Below, piece after piece: positions 24,631-37,427 of a stretch of 64,000 nucleotides of DNA. Below the pieces are notes generated by a model. That model saw only the letters and a list, made by a program, of their open reading frames with translations, made no database searches and was not told the DNA's origin. Origin of the DNA: Membranipora membranacea (lineage: Eukaryota > Bryozoa > Gymnolaemata > Cheilostomatida > Membraniporidae); the NCBI GenBank assembly GCA_914767715.1, contig OU612075.1, forward strand, positions 3,100,001-3,164,000, written 5' to 3'. Every line of letters begins with the position of its first letter. Positions within the stretch are counted from its first letter, which is position 1. A program made the translations under genes and the position numbers.

Positions 24631-26680
24631 TAATTACAGGTAAACACCTCACAAGTCAGGTGTCCCTTGGGGCTGCTGATGACCTAGGAAGTGTTTACAG
24701 TCATACCTCATCACATCACATGCATTTGTAAAAGATATCGGCAATTTATTTTCTGCAATTCGTGTTCTCTATTCAACTAGCACATGTATTCTGAGGAAGT
24801 ATTGTTGGTCCTACAGGTCACAAATGGCAAAGCGTGGGAAATCCTCGATGCTTCAGAGATCTGCGTAGTCTGAGCCCCCACTCTCTTGCCTTGTCTGACT
24901 CCCCCTCCCGTGAAGTTGAGGGCCATATATCATTTTGGATATAGCCAAAAAAGATATGCATATATTCAGCCTAACTGTTTGCATAGAATTTGAGCCGCAT
25001 AGTGTATATACTATGATTTTCAACTCCGCCCACTCTATTTTTGGGTCATGGGACATGACTAGTCATCTCCCTGGATATGAGCTACTGTTTGTTCTTACTA
25101 ATTTAGAACCATCCGGACCACAAACTGTGTGTCACCGCAATTATCAGTTAACTTATCAAAAATGAATGATATTGGAACAATTACAGCTGAGATCATTTCT
25201 ATTTACGCTCCATTGTCCTTTCAATTTATCATAGATGATGACCATCTTATCTATATAGCCTGCGGTCTATACTGACCGTGTACTCAGAACTTGTGGCACA
25301 CCACATTTGACCACCACGCCTCCCTCATCTTTCAATCAATCATAACTTTGTGGCACCGAAGAGTATATCGAAGAGTATATCGTTCCATCATCTTGGCAAA
25401 TCCTGTTAAAAATCACAAAATTTGCACTAAACATTGTTCTAAAATACACATGTTAGTGTTTTATCACAGTGTCCCACATAAAATTAGTCAATCTAGAGAT
25501 TTCTCGGCTGAATGGTAGCATTTCAGCAAATCGCTTACATTTCATAATTAATCACATAATTACACAAAAATAAAGCATTTTAACACTAGAGCCAAATTGA
25601 TAAATTATTCGCTCTGCGTATGTGGTTTATTCATATAAAGCCTGTGCAGCTGATTATCACGACATCAGCTGTCAACTTTGTGTGTACATCCTTGTTTTCA
25701 AGCATGATTCCTGCTCAACACAACACAATACAATGCTTGTGTCTTGTCCGATAGAACCATTGTTTTCTGTTGACCATTGAGTGCAAGTAGATAAGATTCA
25801 TACATTCAAGATTGATTGATTCATGTATTATTTTGAGTTATTTATCAAGCTCAATTCCATTCAGCAGGAAATTACAGAATTCTCAATACTATTGAAAATG
25901 GTATGTGCATGTCAAAAGTTAAAGTTGGGTATTAAAATTGGTCTCCTGAATGATTGTAGTTAGGTGGGAGCCAGGAGGGCACTTTACCTATTTAACTTTG
26001 AGAATGTTGCATCTCAATAAGTTATAAGTTTGAGCGGGCCTATCTATGGTGCAACAGAACAGTGATATAGGATTTTGATATTAATAGAGTCAATCAATAA
26101 CCTCTTGAGACAAGCAACTCAGATTTTAGCCAACCACTCAAGAACTTCCTCTTGATCAATGGAATGAAAAACTCAATATATATTCTTAATCAATCAGCTT
26201 TTTTTAGAATCGTGAAATTTTCAGTTTGCATTTCGCAGTGCATAACTATTGTCCTGATTACATTTTGATAACATGCAGCTTCAGCATTTTCTGGCTTGGT
26301 TCGTTGACCATTAAAGCATAAAGTGTTATGGTAGTAACTTGTACTTTTTGATCTTAAAAAGTTCAATTTTTTATGTGCAATGTCATACAATCTCTCGCTG
26401 CCTAAGTGTTAGTGATGATTGAATTTATCAGAATTGGAAAGGAAAAGCAGGAAAGTACTGAGATATTATGTTACAATTATTGGTGTTAAATTTGACGCAT
26501 TTATGACCATACCATTGATTGATTGATTTTTACTTTTAGATTCATAGCTCTGATAAAATTGTCCTCAAGATCAGTACCAAAATACCAAACAGTACCGCAT
26601 CAAACACTAACTCAACAAACACAGCCGCAACAAACAGCAACGCAACAAACATCAACGCAACAAACGCAACAGCCGCACAT

Positions 26681-26701
26681 ATGGTGGTGAGGAGATGTTA
26701 A
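26681..26701 (+). promoter_or_regulatory. Upstream ORF overlapping the GPCR start codon
   Basis: ATG at 26681 opens a six-codon frame (MVVRRC) whose TAA at 26699-26701 comes just after the proposed GPCR ATG at 26695, in a different frame. It would be translated only if the mRNA leader includes it. The effect on expression is inference. Confidence 0.35.
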
Positions 26702-29700
26702 ATAAAGTCATACTGGAGTCGCCTTCTCCGACCTCTAACTACGCCATGGTGGATAATTTAGTGACTCTCACAACGACAATGGATAACGGGAGTTACCCTC
26801 TAACAGAGATATTATCTACGACTGTCTCCTCCGAATCGGGCAGTATTAACTGTAATCTCGGTGTATCAGACTGTGCTATAACTGTGTAAGTCAACATTGT
26901 TTAAATACTACACAAATACCAAATCATATTATCGTCAGGCAGTAACCTATGATAAGGTTATGTCAGATTTTCACGGTAAAAAGATTCAATGCTCTGTTTG
27001 GCATGAATTATTGATGGTTGAAAGAGTGCCTGCCTGCCATAAGGGACGGTAACTCTCATTCTCTGCATTATGATGTCACAATGACAAGGATGTGAAATAC
27101 AAGAAACCATGCAAATCTGACACAACTTTATCATAAGTAACTGCCTGACTATAACACGCTTTGGTCTTTGGGTAGTCTTTAAAAGATTAATATATCGTCA
27201 ACCTGGATCACCTGCTGCATTCAATGTCTATGCCCAAAGGTAGATCAAGCATGTTCCAATTTGGCTGCATTCAGGTTTGAGCCGGCGGCTCACCAATAGA
27301 ATGGGAATGACCGGACTGCCAGAAAATTGGATCAAACTTGTTCCATGCAAAAGGTGGAGGGTGGTAATATATTTTTATAAAACGTATAAAAATGCCTCAG
27401 TCATGGTACCATTGTTTTGTGGAAATTTGTCTGGCAAAGTTAAAAGGTTCAGCAACCTTACAGTCGGTGAAAATCTAAGCTTCATTTTTGGTCGCTCATG
27501 ATTATGGGTGAGACCGTGTAATTACGGAGGACTAAATATAACTCATCTGCGACATTGTCTGCTGCAGTTCCAGGTTCTGCTCTATTATTTTGTGTTGACT
27601 GAATATTAACCCCTAGATAAGATGTCTAGGAGAGATGTAAGTAAATCACTACCTAGACAATTGCATGATGGATCTGAAAAGAACAGAGAATTTAAACGAA
27701 GAGTCATTCGATTCAACTTCCCGCTTGAATTTATTTTGAGCATGACGCCAGCGACAGATAGGCCAAACCAACACGCTCATGTGCCAAAATAATTAATCTG
27801 CCTAAGAATGGAATGTATCAAGTATTAAGTTCATATAAACTTATAGTTGTGATTTTTCATAGGATTGTTTTCTTTGAAATAACTTGAAATAAACAAAACC
27901 ATTTTGCAATTCAAAAATTAGTCGTTGGTAAATTCCTTGTCAATATGTTGGCTCTCATAGATTCATGGAGGAGAGACATCCCAACCATTCGATCCAGCAG
28001 GTTTTGTACTCAGTGTTCGTCACGATGTCGACTCTGAAAACAGTCTGCTAAAATCATGGATGAGTTAAATACTATTGTTGAAATAAGAGAGGTTTGATCT
28101 GCTAAAAAATCTGTGCAAGCTTACTCAGGTGGCACTCACGCCCTCCTCAGAAGATGTGTCAGTCCTACATATTATACATACAACTTATGGGAGCTTTCAG
28201 ACAAGAAACACACAAGCTTACAGATATTTGTTATATACATGTAACCATTGATATTATATACATGGGAGCTTTCAGACAAAAAACACACAAGCTCTCAGAT
28301 ATATATATATATTATATACATGTGTAACCACTGTTATATAATAAATGGACATATCTGACCCTGAGCAGGCGTATGGCTGTTCATGTGTGGTTACTGCATT
28401 GCATTTATAAAGTTTGATTGGTCCTCAAGCTCATAATCTAGAATAGCTGGCACTTTTAAACCTTGCCTGAGTTTTTGAAGGTTGTTACTGGGACGTCAGT
28501 CAATGCATAACATTAAAGATGCCAGATTTATAGCTTTATTTGGATCCTGACACAAAGCTTTATAGCCTACTGATGCATTTCTCCACAAATAGCCACACTA
28601 TGTATTTTACCACTGATCCATAAATTCATGTATACATGTTGGCCTAACTTATGGAAGTCTTTAGACAAGAAACACACAAGCTAGTTATGATAGGGATGGT
28701 GCTTTCTAGTTCCTCCTTCTGACCTCAAAGCTTGTAATCTAATTAGCTAAGTAACATCAAATACATAATTTTGAAGTAAGCTGACATTTTGAGTTAGCCG
28801 CTCTGGGTGTTATTAAGACCTTTGCATGTGAAATGTCATGTTTTTGCTATCAGCTAAACACAAACAAAAGCAAGAGGATGGAGTGCGTTTGACGCCTAAG
28901 GTGAAAATAGCATTATTAGCATTATCAACTCATAGGCTGCCGATTTCTCTGATAGGCAGCCTTATACTTGATAATGCTAGGTATTTTTACAAGGTTTTGG
29001 TGCCGTAGATGTTTTAATTTAGTGCTTTGACCATGTCAGGAACTTGAAAGTGTCCTATTTGGGTTCTTGTTAATCTTTTATGCAACTCCCCACTTTTCCC
29101 TGACAATTAAAGTGCAATAATAGCTCAGTCTAGGACTGGATCATAGACCTAAGCCTAATGCAACAGTCAACATCCTCTTTCAATTGGAGATGACTAGTTC
29201 CTGGAATTTGTCAGTAAGTTTCAGGTTGCAGTTGTCTGCTAAGAGAAGTATAATGTCATGTCCTGTGATTGCAGTTGTTACTGGCAGCTTTATTACATAA
29301 TTTTAATTTTTCTCATATCTTTTAGATTATTATGGACGATAACAGCTCCGATAGTCCTGCTGCTTGGTACAATCGGAAACACAGCAATCATTATAGTGAT
29401 GAGCAGGAAATCCCTACGGAAGACAGCGTTTGGTCACTACCTTATAGCCATAGCCATCTGTGATCTCATAGCTATATGGATCGCCCTCATACGACACTTC
29501 ATCAAAAATGCTTTTCAAGTGAGTCATTGTCCTCATTAACTTTTCATTACTGACGCTGTCTACTCTTTGATGTATACAAATAGATTCGGTGGTTTTCAGT
29601 GAAATCATGGTGATTGAGATAAAGTGTAAGTGATTGTATGCTGCGGTGTAACCACTTGGGACCTAGAGTTAGCTTTATCCTAGCCTGTCTTGACAAGCAT

Positions 29701-32700
29701 TGTTTGGTGAACAAAGCTTGTCAAGACAGGATAGTTTTATCCATGACGTCGCCATTAGACATTGTTTACACCAAATTTAACCTGGAACTGTTTCAAGCTA
29801 GGCAGAGTTTTTAAAGTACTGTTGCTCAAGTTTCAGGCACTCACTGCTCATAAATTAACATGATCGTGGTCAACTCTTCAAGGTTATATAGATTTTAATG
29901 TGACTTTTGACTCAAGTCCCATCCTGGTGGTTAACATTTCATAACTAAATCACTTAGATTAATTTCTCTCAGGGTACAACACTATGTTTACTACAAAGGT
30001 TCACATTCCAAAAGAATTTGAAACTTGGAGCTGATTCTTTGTGGTCAGAGAGGATGATTGAACCCTAACCCATGATGGTAGTATTGTGTCAAAATCTAAG
30101 ACTTTTATCCTTTTTGAAATGCCCCTATAGGCCTATTTTGAAATTGAGTGTCTCAATATTTTCTCTTTTTATTACAGTTTTTTAATGGGGGGTTGACGAA
30201 AATTTACCTATTTTCTGCCACGCAACAAACAAACCAGCAAACATTTTTTGCTCAGCATAGAAATAAGAATGACCAGTATGTCTTGTATTGATAAGCTCGT
30301 GATTTGAGAGTTTACCTTGCTTAATTAAGAGATTTTGCCAAAAAAAAGCTTTCGCAAAACAGCTTTCACACAAACGCTGTGACCTGAAAGCTGTGGCACA
30401 AAAGCTGTGGACTGAAGCGTTGTGCTGATAAACATCGATATGGTGTGTATGTACTATATGTATTCTACACTGTACATACATGCTCACTTTGACGTACAGA
30501 CGTTCTCGAGTTTTACAAGTATCTTCTGATGGCAGCACTCACAGCTTTATGGATTATGTTAATGTTTAGTATTTGCTGATACTTGAGTTTTCAGGATTCT
30601 CCGTATCTGATTCTGCCTTGTGTCAATACAGATCGCCCAAACCTGGGCCTATTTAAACCTGCCGAGAACTGCTCAGGGCCGTACTTTAGAAAAATTTGTA
30701 GGGGAGGCAAAAATCTGAGACGGCTCCAAAACATCAATAGGAAGGGTGCTGCGACCTCCCCAAAGCAATCTAAGTTACATAATTAGCAAAAGGAATTCCC
30801 AAAGAAGCTGTTTCTGGCATGGTATTATTCAATTAATCTGATTTTAGGCCACCTTACTTAGCTTTCTAGGGGAGGGGGTGCCTCCCTGCCTCCCCTAAGA
30901 CTACGGGCCTGCTTTTAGGAACTGTTAGGGATGGGCGTGATCAAAAAATCAAAGCCAGAATAATCGGTGCAAATGGAGTGCCTTTGCATAATTTAAAACC
31001 TACTGGCTGTAACGTTTTTCTAGGTTTTCACTCCTATTTAGGACAAGATTTCAATAAAATTTGGTATTTTATTTCCAAGGTGTTCCAACCTACACCTACA
31101 ATAGCCCATCGCTCTAACATAAACTAATACTGACCCCATGTTTGTGTATTAATACTAAATTACCTACAGAGCGCATACAGGAAATTAACTTTGTTGTAGT
31201 CGTTCTGTTGGGAATTCATTTTTTGATATCTTTATTGAAACCCAATCCATTTCAATTGTGAGTTTAGTGCGTCAGATTTCAAAAAGTTTGAATTACTTAA
31301 CGATTCATTAATGAATTGAAAAAGCTTAGAATCAGTCATCAAGTGACAAAGGCTGTGTATTTTTTTTAAAAGCAGGCTTTGAATTAGTAAAAAAGGACAT
31401 AACCATCTTACTCAACAACAAGTGAAAGTCACAGCATGATTTGTGAGCTATTGAACTAGCCCTTATGATTTATTGCAGGTGTGTAATAAAGTGCTCCGAT
31501 TTTCCGTGTTTTGTAGATAGATATTCGGAGGGAACATGTTGTAATATGCTGGTTCCAGAAGTTTTTACTGTACGGATCAGTGGATGCTTCTGTCTGGTTA
31601 CTATGCGCTGTTACATTGGAGAGAACTTTGTCTATATATTGTCCTACAAGGTGAACATTACTATCATTCCCATATAGTTCAAGCCCCAACATATGACTCC
31701 CAATATATGAACCCCAACTAAGGACCCCAACAAATAGACCCTAACATATGGATCCAACAATATGCCTCAACAATAACAAATTGTAGGTATATATATATAT
31801 TTTATGTTTTTGTCCTCAACACATGAAGATTAAGTACCATGGATCACTTTATGCTCCATGCACTTCTCTTACACCCCATCTTAGCCTGCAATGTTGGCCT
31901 GCCTCTAGCACGGGTAGAACTAGTAGGACCCTAGGCTATCTGACGAACATACAAGGGCGTGCTAGTCGGGGCTCCACTCGTCTGGATGACACTGCTCTGC
32001 CTACCAATAACTGTTGTCAATTAATCTGTGCAACAGTACTGGTGGCTTTAACTGTTGTCAGACAAGATTAGGGGGCTGAAACTTGTACAGACCATACAAT
32101 GATCATTTTGAATGTTTTTCGTGCTCCTATAGGATGAAATAATTGTAAGTCAAAACAAATTTGCTAAGTAGATGTTGGTTCCGAACAGAGATAAGAACAT
32201 TGGTTGTGGTTTGACTCATCATTGCAAATTATTTTGAGAGCACTTTAGTCTTCACTAGAATCGGGTACAAGGATATTGACACCATCTTGCTGCAAAAACA
32301 TGTCTTTAAGTAGGCCTTTCACTTCAAGTGTTTAGTGTTCGAGTGTTTAGATAAATTCTAATTATTCAGGGGAATCAAACTTTTCTTCACTCTTGAGAAA
32401 CCATTTGAACCTATAATTTACTAGGGGCATCGACGCAGTCATGTTAATATCTGATGTTGGAAATTCATCTTTTCCCCTTTACCAGGAAATATCAAGGGCC
32501 TATCTGATGATTAAAATATACAAGTGTTTACCCAAAGTCAGGAAATGCAGCAGTCCTACGCTCATATTGTACTTTGGATTTCTAACTGTATCTGACGCCT
32601 CTTTTATTTTCAGATCGGTGATATTCAAAAGTCTGAAGAAGACCAAGCTGATTATTTTACTCATAGTTATCATACAGTATGGCTGGAACCTACATGTATT

Positions 32701-35700
32701 CTTTACCAGTGGTATGTACTCATATAAGCATTGTGGTGACTAGCCAACCTGTTGGCTCTAACACCCAATCAATACCTGCACTGTGGCTAGCAGCAGACTT
32801 AGAACATTACAGCTGCCCCAAATTTGGTTCGGAATATATTTTGGCAGTTTGAACAAGTTATTTTTAATTTGCTTTAATTAAAAACTTTTAGAAAACCTCA
32901 ATAAATAAATAAACAAATTCAATTTCTTGTTTTTTTTTAAATTTAATGAAAAACTTGTAGTTGTTGAAGTTGTGTTCTACTGATTATAAAGGACACAACT
33001 CCTGCAGCTTCTGCTGACTCATATCTAAATTCTGCTACTTGCATCTATCATGGGTGTCAGCATATTATGTCCTTACATGTAAGTTAATTGAGATCTCAAA
33101 GTCACATTATGTTTTTTTCCCTGCAGGACACGAGTATTCTAAAGATGGAAACCAGACATTAGAAGACGTGTGCGGAAGCCCAAATGCTCAGGCAGAATAT
33201 TTCAATAAAAAAGTGCTGACATATATCGCAATGGTGGACTATAGTATCGTGCCATTCATTTCAATGCTCACTATGAATATAGCAATCTTTGTTCGCTTAC
33301 GTCAGCGAGATATACAATATAACGAGTGTGCGAAGCTGGCAGTAAATGGAGATAAACAGAAAGTACGGCACAGCAATGGTTAGTGAGAAATATTAACCCA
33401 GTATGCAATACGTTGTTTATTTTATTGCGCCAATCGGTAGAGATGAGTTATGCGATACTGTATACCCCGTCTTGGCTATGATCAAGTAAAAAGGATCGGA
33501 ATTACTGCCCCATTGTGCCTGCCTTTTTTAGATCAATTACGGTATAAACTCCATAGATCTTATTGAAGGTGTTAGCAGGTGTTATCTGTAGCAGAAGTTA
33601 TGCGATAACTCAAACTGTTGTGTCTATTGACTGTAGATATGCTTTGTTTTCTCTTCTAGTGAGCCATAAGACATTGATGCTGTTACCTGTGACGATCTGT
33701 TTCCTTGTGACCACGCTGCCCAATCTGGCCTTTACCGGTGTCGAGGTAAGTGGAGACTTATTAGTGAAAGTTACAATGAAATACCTACAAGATTCATTGA
33801 TGGTGTTTGATTTAGTTAGATAGAAGAAAACAATTATTGCATCACCTGATAGGAATCGCCTATAGGTGGCCAGTGTGTTTAAGTTGTAAACTTTTCCCAA
33901 TTGCAATCCTGTGACAGATGTGCGCTACTGTAATCATTGCATAGACATAAAATCACATAGACATAAAATCACATAGACATAGAATCACATAGACATAAAA
34001 TCACATAGACATAGAATCACATAGACATAGAATTGCCGGGAGGCCGTGGGGCGAGGGGCAAAAGTCTGGGGGGCTCAGACTAAGAATCACATAGACATAG
34101 AGTCTCATAGACAACTATACCTATGGTTATTACAGATGACACAGAAGAACGAGACAAAGGAAGTGCGAGCTCGCATGGAGATAGCTGATTTTGTATTCTC
34201 TGTCCTCATGTATCTCAATCACAGCCTTAACTTCTTCCTATATTGTCTGACTGGTAAAATGTTCCGAGCTCGCTGTTACGCTCTGCTAACTTCATGCTGT
34301 CGAGGCACTAAAGATGGCGACAGCAGCTGGGAGACTATGTTCAACAGGTACCTATTTGTATAAAATGTTCAAATTTTTTGAAGTATTGTCAGAAGAAAAC
34401 TACAAATATCCTGACTATTCGTGCAGCCCAACCAGTTTACGGTGCATGGAATGGATGATTCCTTGCACGGAGATATTGTAGGTTTTTATGGTTTGGAGTC
34501 GATGACATTTTGTTGGATGTGTCCCATACCTTTTTAATGAAACTTTACCCTAATAACTGAACATCTTTAGCCAGCATGAGCCGTTTCCCTACCTTGTAAA
34601 GTGGCTTGTCTGACATTGGTTAACAACATACATGAAAATTAGTTACCGTAATACCTCACTTATAAGACACCGGACGTATAAGTGAAGCACCTCCCTCGGA
34701 AAAAATAAAAATGCTCCAGTTATAAAGCACCCCACAGCTATAAGGCACCCCTTTGAAAAAAAAAATTGACCTCGTTGGGATTCCAACCAGCAATTTACAA
34801 TTTGAACTGTGTGCAAGGCTGACGCTCTACACACTGAGCTATTCTATTCGGCCTCGCTTATCTTATGCGGAGTTGGCCCAATATAAATATAAAAATGCTT
34901 CAAATGATAGCCGCGCCTATATGCTCCTCTCTTATAGCTGCCTTCACTTATAAGTCACTGCGACATATAGGTGAGGTATTACGTAATTCCAGTATTCAAT
35001 TGTTTAGTACAACTATAATTGACATCATTAAGAATAAGAATAGAGGGTGTTGTGGAATAAACTATAATGGTTCTTGAATATTTTTGGATTATTAGAATGA
35101 GAATGTACTTTACATTCTGAGATGCTGCTTAGTTCGTAAGTTAAGCACACTTATAGATAAATGTCCTCGCACTCTACTGGGTAGGGTGTCACCCACAATG
35201 TGTCTGACTCATTTGATTTAGGAGGAAATGACTACTTACATGCTGACACTGCCAATGGCAAACCAAGTTCCATAAGACAAGTAATAGCTTGAGAGTTGTG
35301 GGCCTTTTCCCTCCTTAAGGTACACCCTGACCCAGTACATCCCTCCTTAAAGTCAATCAATTATAAAGGTTCAACCAAGCTAACATATTCATTCACGATG
35401 TTGTAATACACCTATCTTTTCCTCAGCCCACATAATTTCAAAAATTAAAACTCTGCCATGAGGTGATCTAGCCGGCTACTAAATTCCACACCCAATGAGC
35501 TTCTTATTTCTGCCCAGGCAGCTGTAAGATTAGGGGAAACATAACTTACCTGTACATACAACATCAAACAACTATGGTCTGCTCTAGTTGGTTGTCTCCC
35601 TTGATGAAATAACCAATCAAAGCCAGGATGTTGGCTAGTCTTGAAAGCAACAATTATTGGTGAACAAATATTGATTTAACAAATTGAAATATTATTTTGA

Positions 35701-37427
35701 AATCTGATTACAAGTATTTCTGACAGCATTCCGGGAGTTTGTCTTACCATCTAAATGTTTGAGACTAGTGAACTGAAAAATGACTATCTATGGCATGATA
35801 ATGTCATCTGTTCATAACCATACATATTATTATATATATTACACCTGTTCTTAGTACTCTTCCCCGGGTAAAGGCTTTATGATTATATGACAAAGAAATG
35901 GTCTAGTGCAATATTATGAATCAGTTCAGGATATGTGTTGTACGCAATCAATCAGCCAAGATGTTGCTTTTTTTCTTCATTAGAAAGACATATTCCTCTG
36001 TTCCCCAGGCGTAAGTTGTAAAATAGCTTGAGTTCCTAAGCTTCATTGTTGGTGGTGTTGGATTGCATCTCCCACCCGCAACAACACAGTTTGGGCGCTC
36101 AAGCTAAGACAGATTAGTTCTGAGATTTCTGCTCTTGTTGCTCACGCCTGACGATTTATTTCTTCCATAACAATTATAGAACTTTCAAAAAGACCATCAA
36201 AGTTCTGGGGTAAATTTGATGTGTCCATTCTGATTCTGTGTTCTGGTGGTGCTGGGATCATAATGTAATTTTGGAGTGGGCTTATTATCCGTTGGGCAAT
36301 GTGTTAGCTCTTATATGATTGGCTGCTCACCCTGTCCAACAGCCAATCAAATAAGGCCAACAATCTGTGTGTCCTCTTGACTTGATTAACTTTCAAACTG
36401 CTTCAAAATCATTTCTTCCATTCATAAATTGGGTCACAGATACGCTAAATACAGCTCGTTTAAATAAGATGATTTACTCGAAACTCTGTTTCGGCCACCT
36501 CACACAGTTTTGTTTGGATTTATCATAGAAAACTGCTTCAACCACGCTCCATTTGCCATAAATGTCACGAAGAAACAACATTAACATATACATACATGCT
36601 AAATTTCACCCCCATCCTAAGCTAGATCAAGCTTTATTCAATCTGCCTACGTTTTGAGTTGCTCTCCTAAGCTTACTAGGAAATAGTGAGTGAATTGAAT
36701 TGCAGATAATTTGGTACTAACTTGATCTAAAGCATGAACATCAAACTGCACACTGCGTACTTGTTCAGTTCCCTGTGCGTGGCTCCTTTCCTAGCTTGAT
36801 TAAAAAGATTATTTACATGTCTGCGGCATGAACTTCACCTTCACAAAATTCTAGCTCACTCCACACAACCAACAGGCCTGCAGCAACATTTGATAGCTTT
36901 AGAATGAGGCTTTTTGTGTGATATGATTTTAACACCGAAATGCAGTGGCTCTAGCAGATGTTTCATTTTTTTGTGTCCAAAGTCCTTATATGTTCTTACT
37001 AACTAACATGTCACAATAAACATCTAAACACTATGTGTGGTAGTTTCTACTCCCCATGAACAACACTTGCGCAACTTAGTAGATTTCTTAACATTCACCA
37101 CGTCTTTGTGTTATCATGATTTACTGCTAAGTGCCAATTTTGATTTTCCTAATCAGCCATTTCTATTTCTATCGCTACACTCCCTATGCTATGATGTGTT
37201 TTCTCCTTATTTATAGGTCACCTTTGCCGAGAAACAAACGATACAACATGCGGAGTATGGAGACGTCCCCTACACCCACACCTCATAGATCTCCTACACC
37301 CACCCCTCATAGATCTAGGTCTAACACTAATAATACTGCAACACCTCCTTTTAAGAAGAAACTAGACACTGATGAGACTGATACACGGAGAAACAGTCTG
37401 TTTCCTCCCAGCCCTGACCTTAAGTAG
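26695..37427 (+). CDS. Class A (rhodopsin-type) G-protein-coupled receptor, probably peptide-type orphan
   Basis: Eight exons join in phase: 26695-26885, 29326-29518, 31517-31650, 32614-32711, 33127-33378, 33660-33745, 34136-34347 and 37217-37427, giving 458 residues. The N-terminus is Ser/Thr-rich with a glycosylation site (DNGS). TM1 carries GTIGNTAIIIVM and TM2 AIAICDLIAIW. TM3 begins with the disulphide Cys (VICWFQ) and ends LERTLSIYCP in place of DRY. TM4 is in the 32614 exon. Extracellular loop 2 has the partner Cys (EDVCGS), followed by TM5. TM6 reads CFLVTTLP instead of CWLP, and TM7 reads LNHSLNFFLYCLTGKMF in place of NPxxY. The tail has two TPTPHRS blocks. TM7 resembles FMRFamide-type receptors, but the ligand cannot be inferred. 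Some introns are long (34348-37216), with repeats. Confidence 0.93.
28186..28682. repeat. Three copies of a ~32-bp repeat in a GPCR intron
   Basis: GGGAGCTTTCAGACAAGAAA followed by CACACAAGCT occurs at about 28188 and 28263, and diverged at about 28651. The first two are also followed by similar ATATACATG-rich sequence. No gene-like feature is associated. Confidence 0.8.
28918..28978. repeat. Inverted repeat with 24-bp arms
   Basis: AGCATTATCAACTCATAGGC with the following TGCC pairs with 28955-28978, three mismatches, around a 13-base loop. It lies in the first GPCR intron. Confidence 0.85.
29684..29730. repeat. Fold-back sequence, TCTTGACAAGC family, copy 2
   Basis: CCTGTCTTGACAAGC at 29684-29698 is the exact reverse complement of GCTTGTCAAGACAGG at 29716-29730. 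It shares its arm with the fold-back at 22842-22907 and lies in the second GPCR intron. Confidence 0.9.
30674..30911 (+). mobile_element. MITE-like element, CAGGG-TIR family, copy D
   Basis: Starts CAGGGCCGTACTTTAG and ends CCCCTAAGACTACGGGCCTG, with TGTAGGGGAGGC and CTGCCTCCCCTA subterminal blocks. It sits in the GPCR intron between the TM2 and TM3 exons. The core block is in the same orientation as copy C. Confidence 0.85.
33940..34113. repeat. 16-bp tandem repeat interrupted by a GC-rich insert, in a GPCR intron
   Basis: CATAGACATAAAATCA-type units run head to tail from 33940 to about 34032, are interrupted by a GC-rich stretch (about 34033-34083, with GGGAGGCCGTGGGGCG), then resume to 34113. 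The array ends just before the TM7 exon acceptor at 34135. Confidence 0.92.
34348..37216 (+). other. Long last intron of the GPCR gene
   Basis: This 2.9-kb intron separates the TM7 exon from the C-terminal tail exon. It contains the TIR element at 34647-34983. Apart from that I see AT-rich sequence without coding character. Confidence 0.75.
34647..34983. mobile_element. TIR element with a tRNA-like core
   Basis: The left end CGTAATACCTCACTTATAAG and the right end, read in reverse complement, agree over about 45 bp with mismatches, including the inner block TATAAGTGAAG. On the - strand the centre (about 34770-34862) reads TAGCTCAGTGTGTAGAGC, an A-box-like tRNA D-arm, and later GGTTGGAATCCC, B-box-like. 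No complete cloverleaf closes. It is non-coding and probably a non-autonomous transposon. Confidence 0.75.

Larger units (their letters stand above)
17046..26694. other. Gene-poor divergent region between kinase-like gene and GPCR
   Basis: No coding region with family-like composition or consistent splice phases was found over these 9.6 kb. It must contain the 5' ends and promoters of both neighbours, but no promoter can be pinpointed. It is rich in non-autonomous insertions: three TIR elements (18743, 20595, 24393) and inverted repeats at 18251, 19696, 21431, 22842 and 24071. The sequence before 26694 has a CAACAAAC-type low-complexity run that is probably GPCR 5'UTR. Confidence 0.6.

Noticed and set aside
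33940-34113. Possible CRISPR array
   Set aside because: The 16-bp units are head to tail with no unique spacers, and the DNA is from an animal nucleus.
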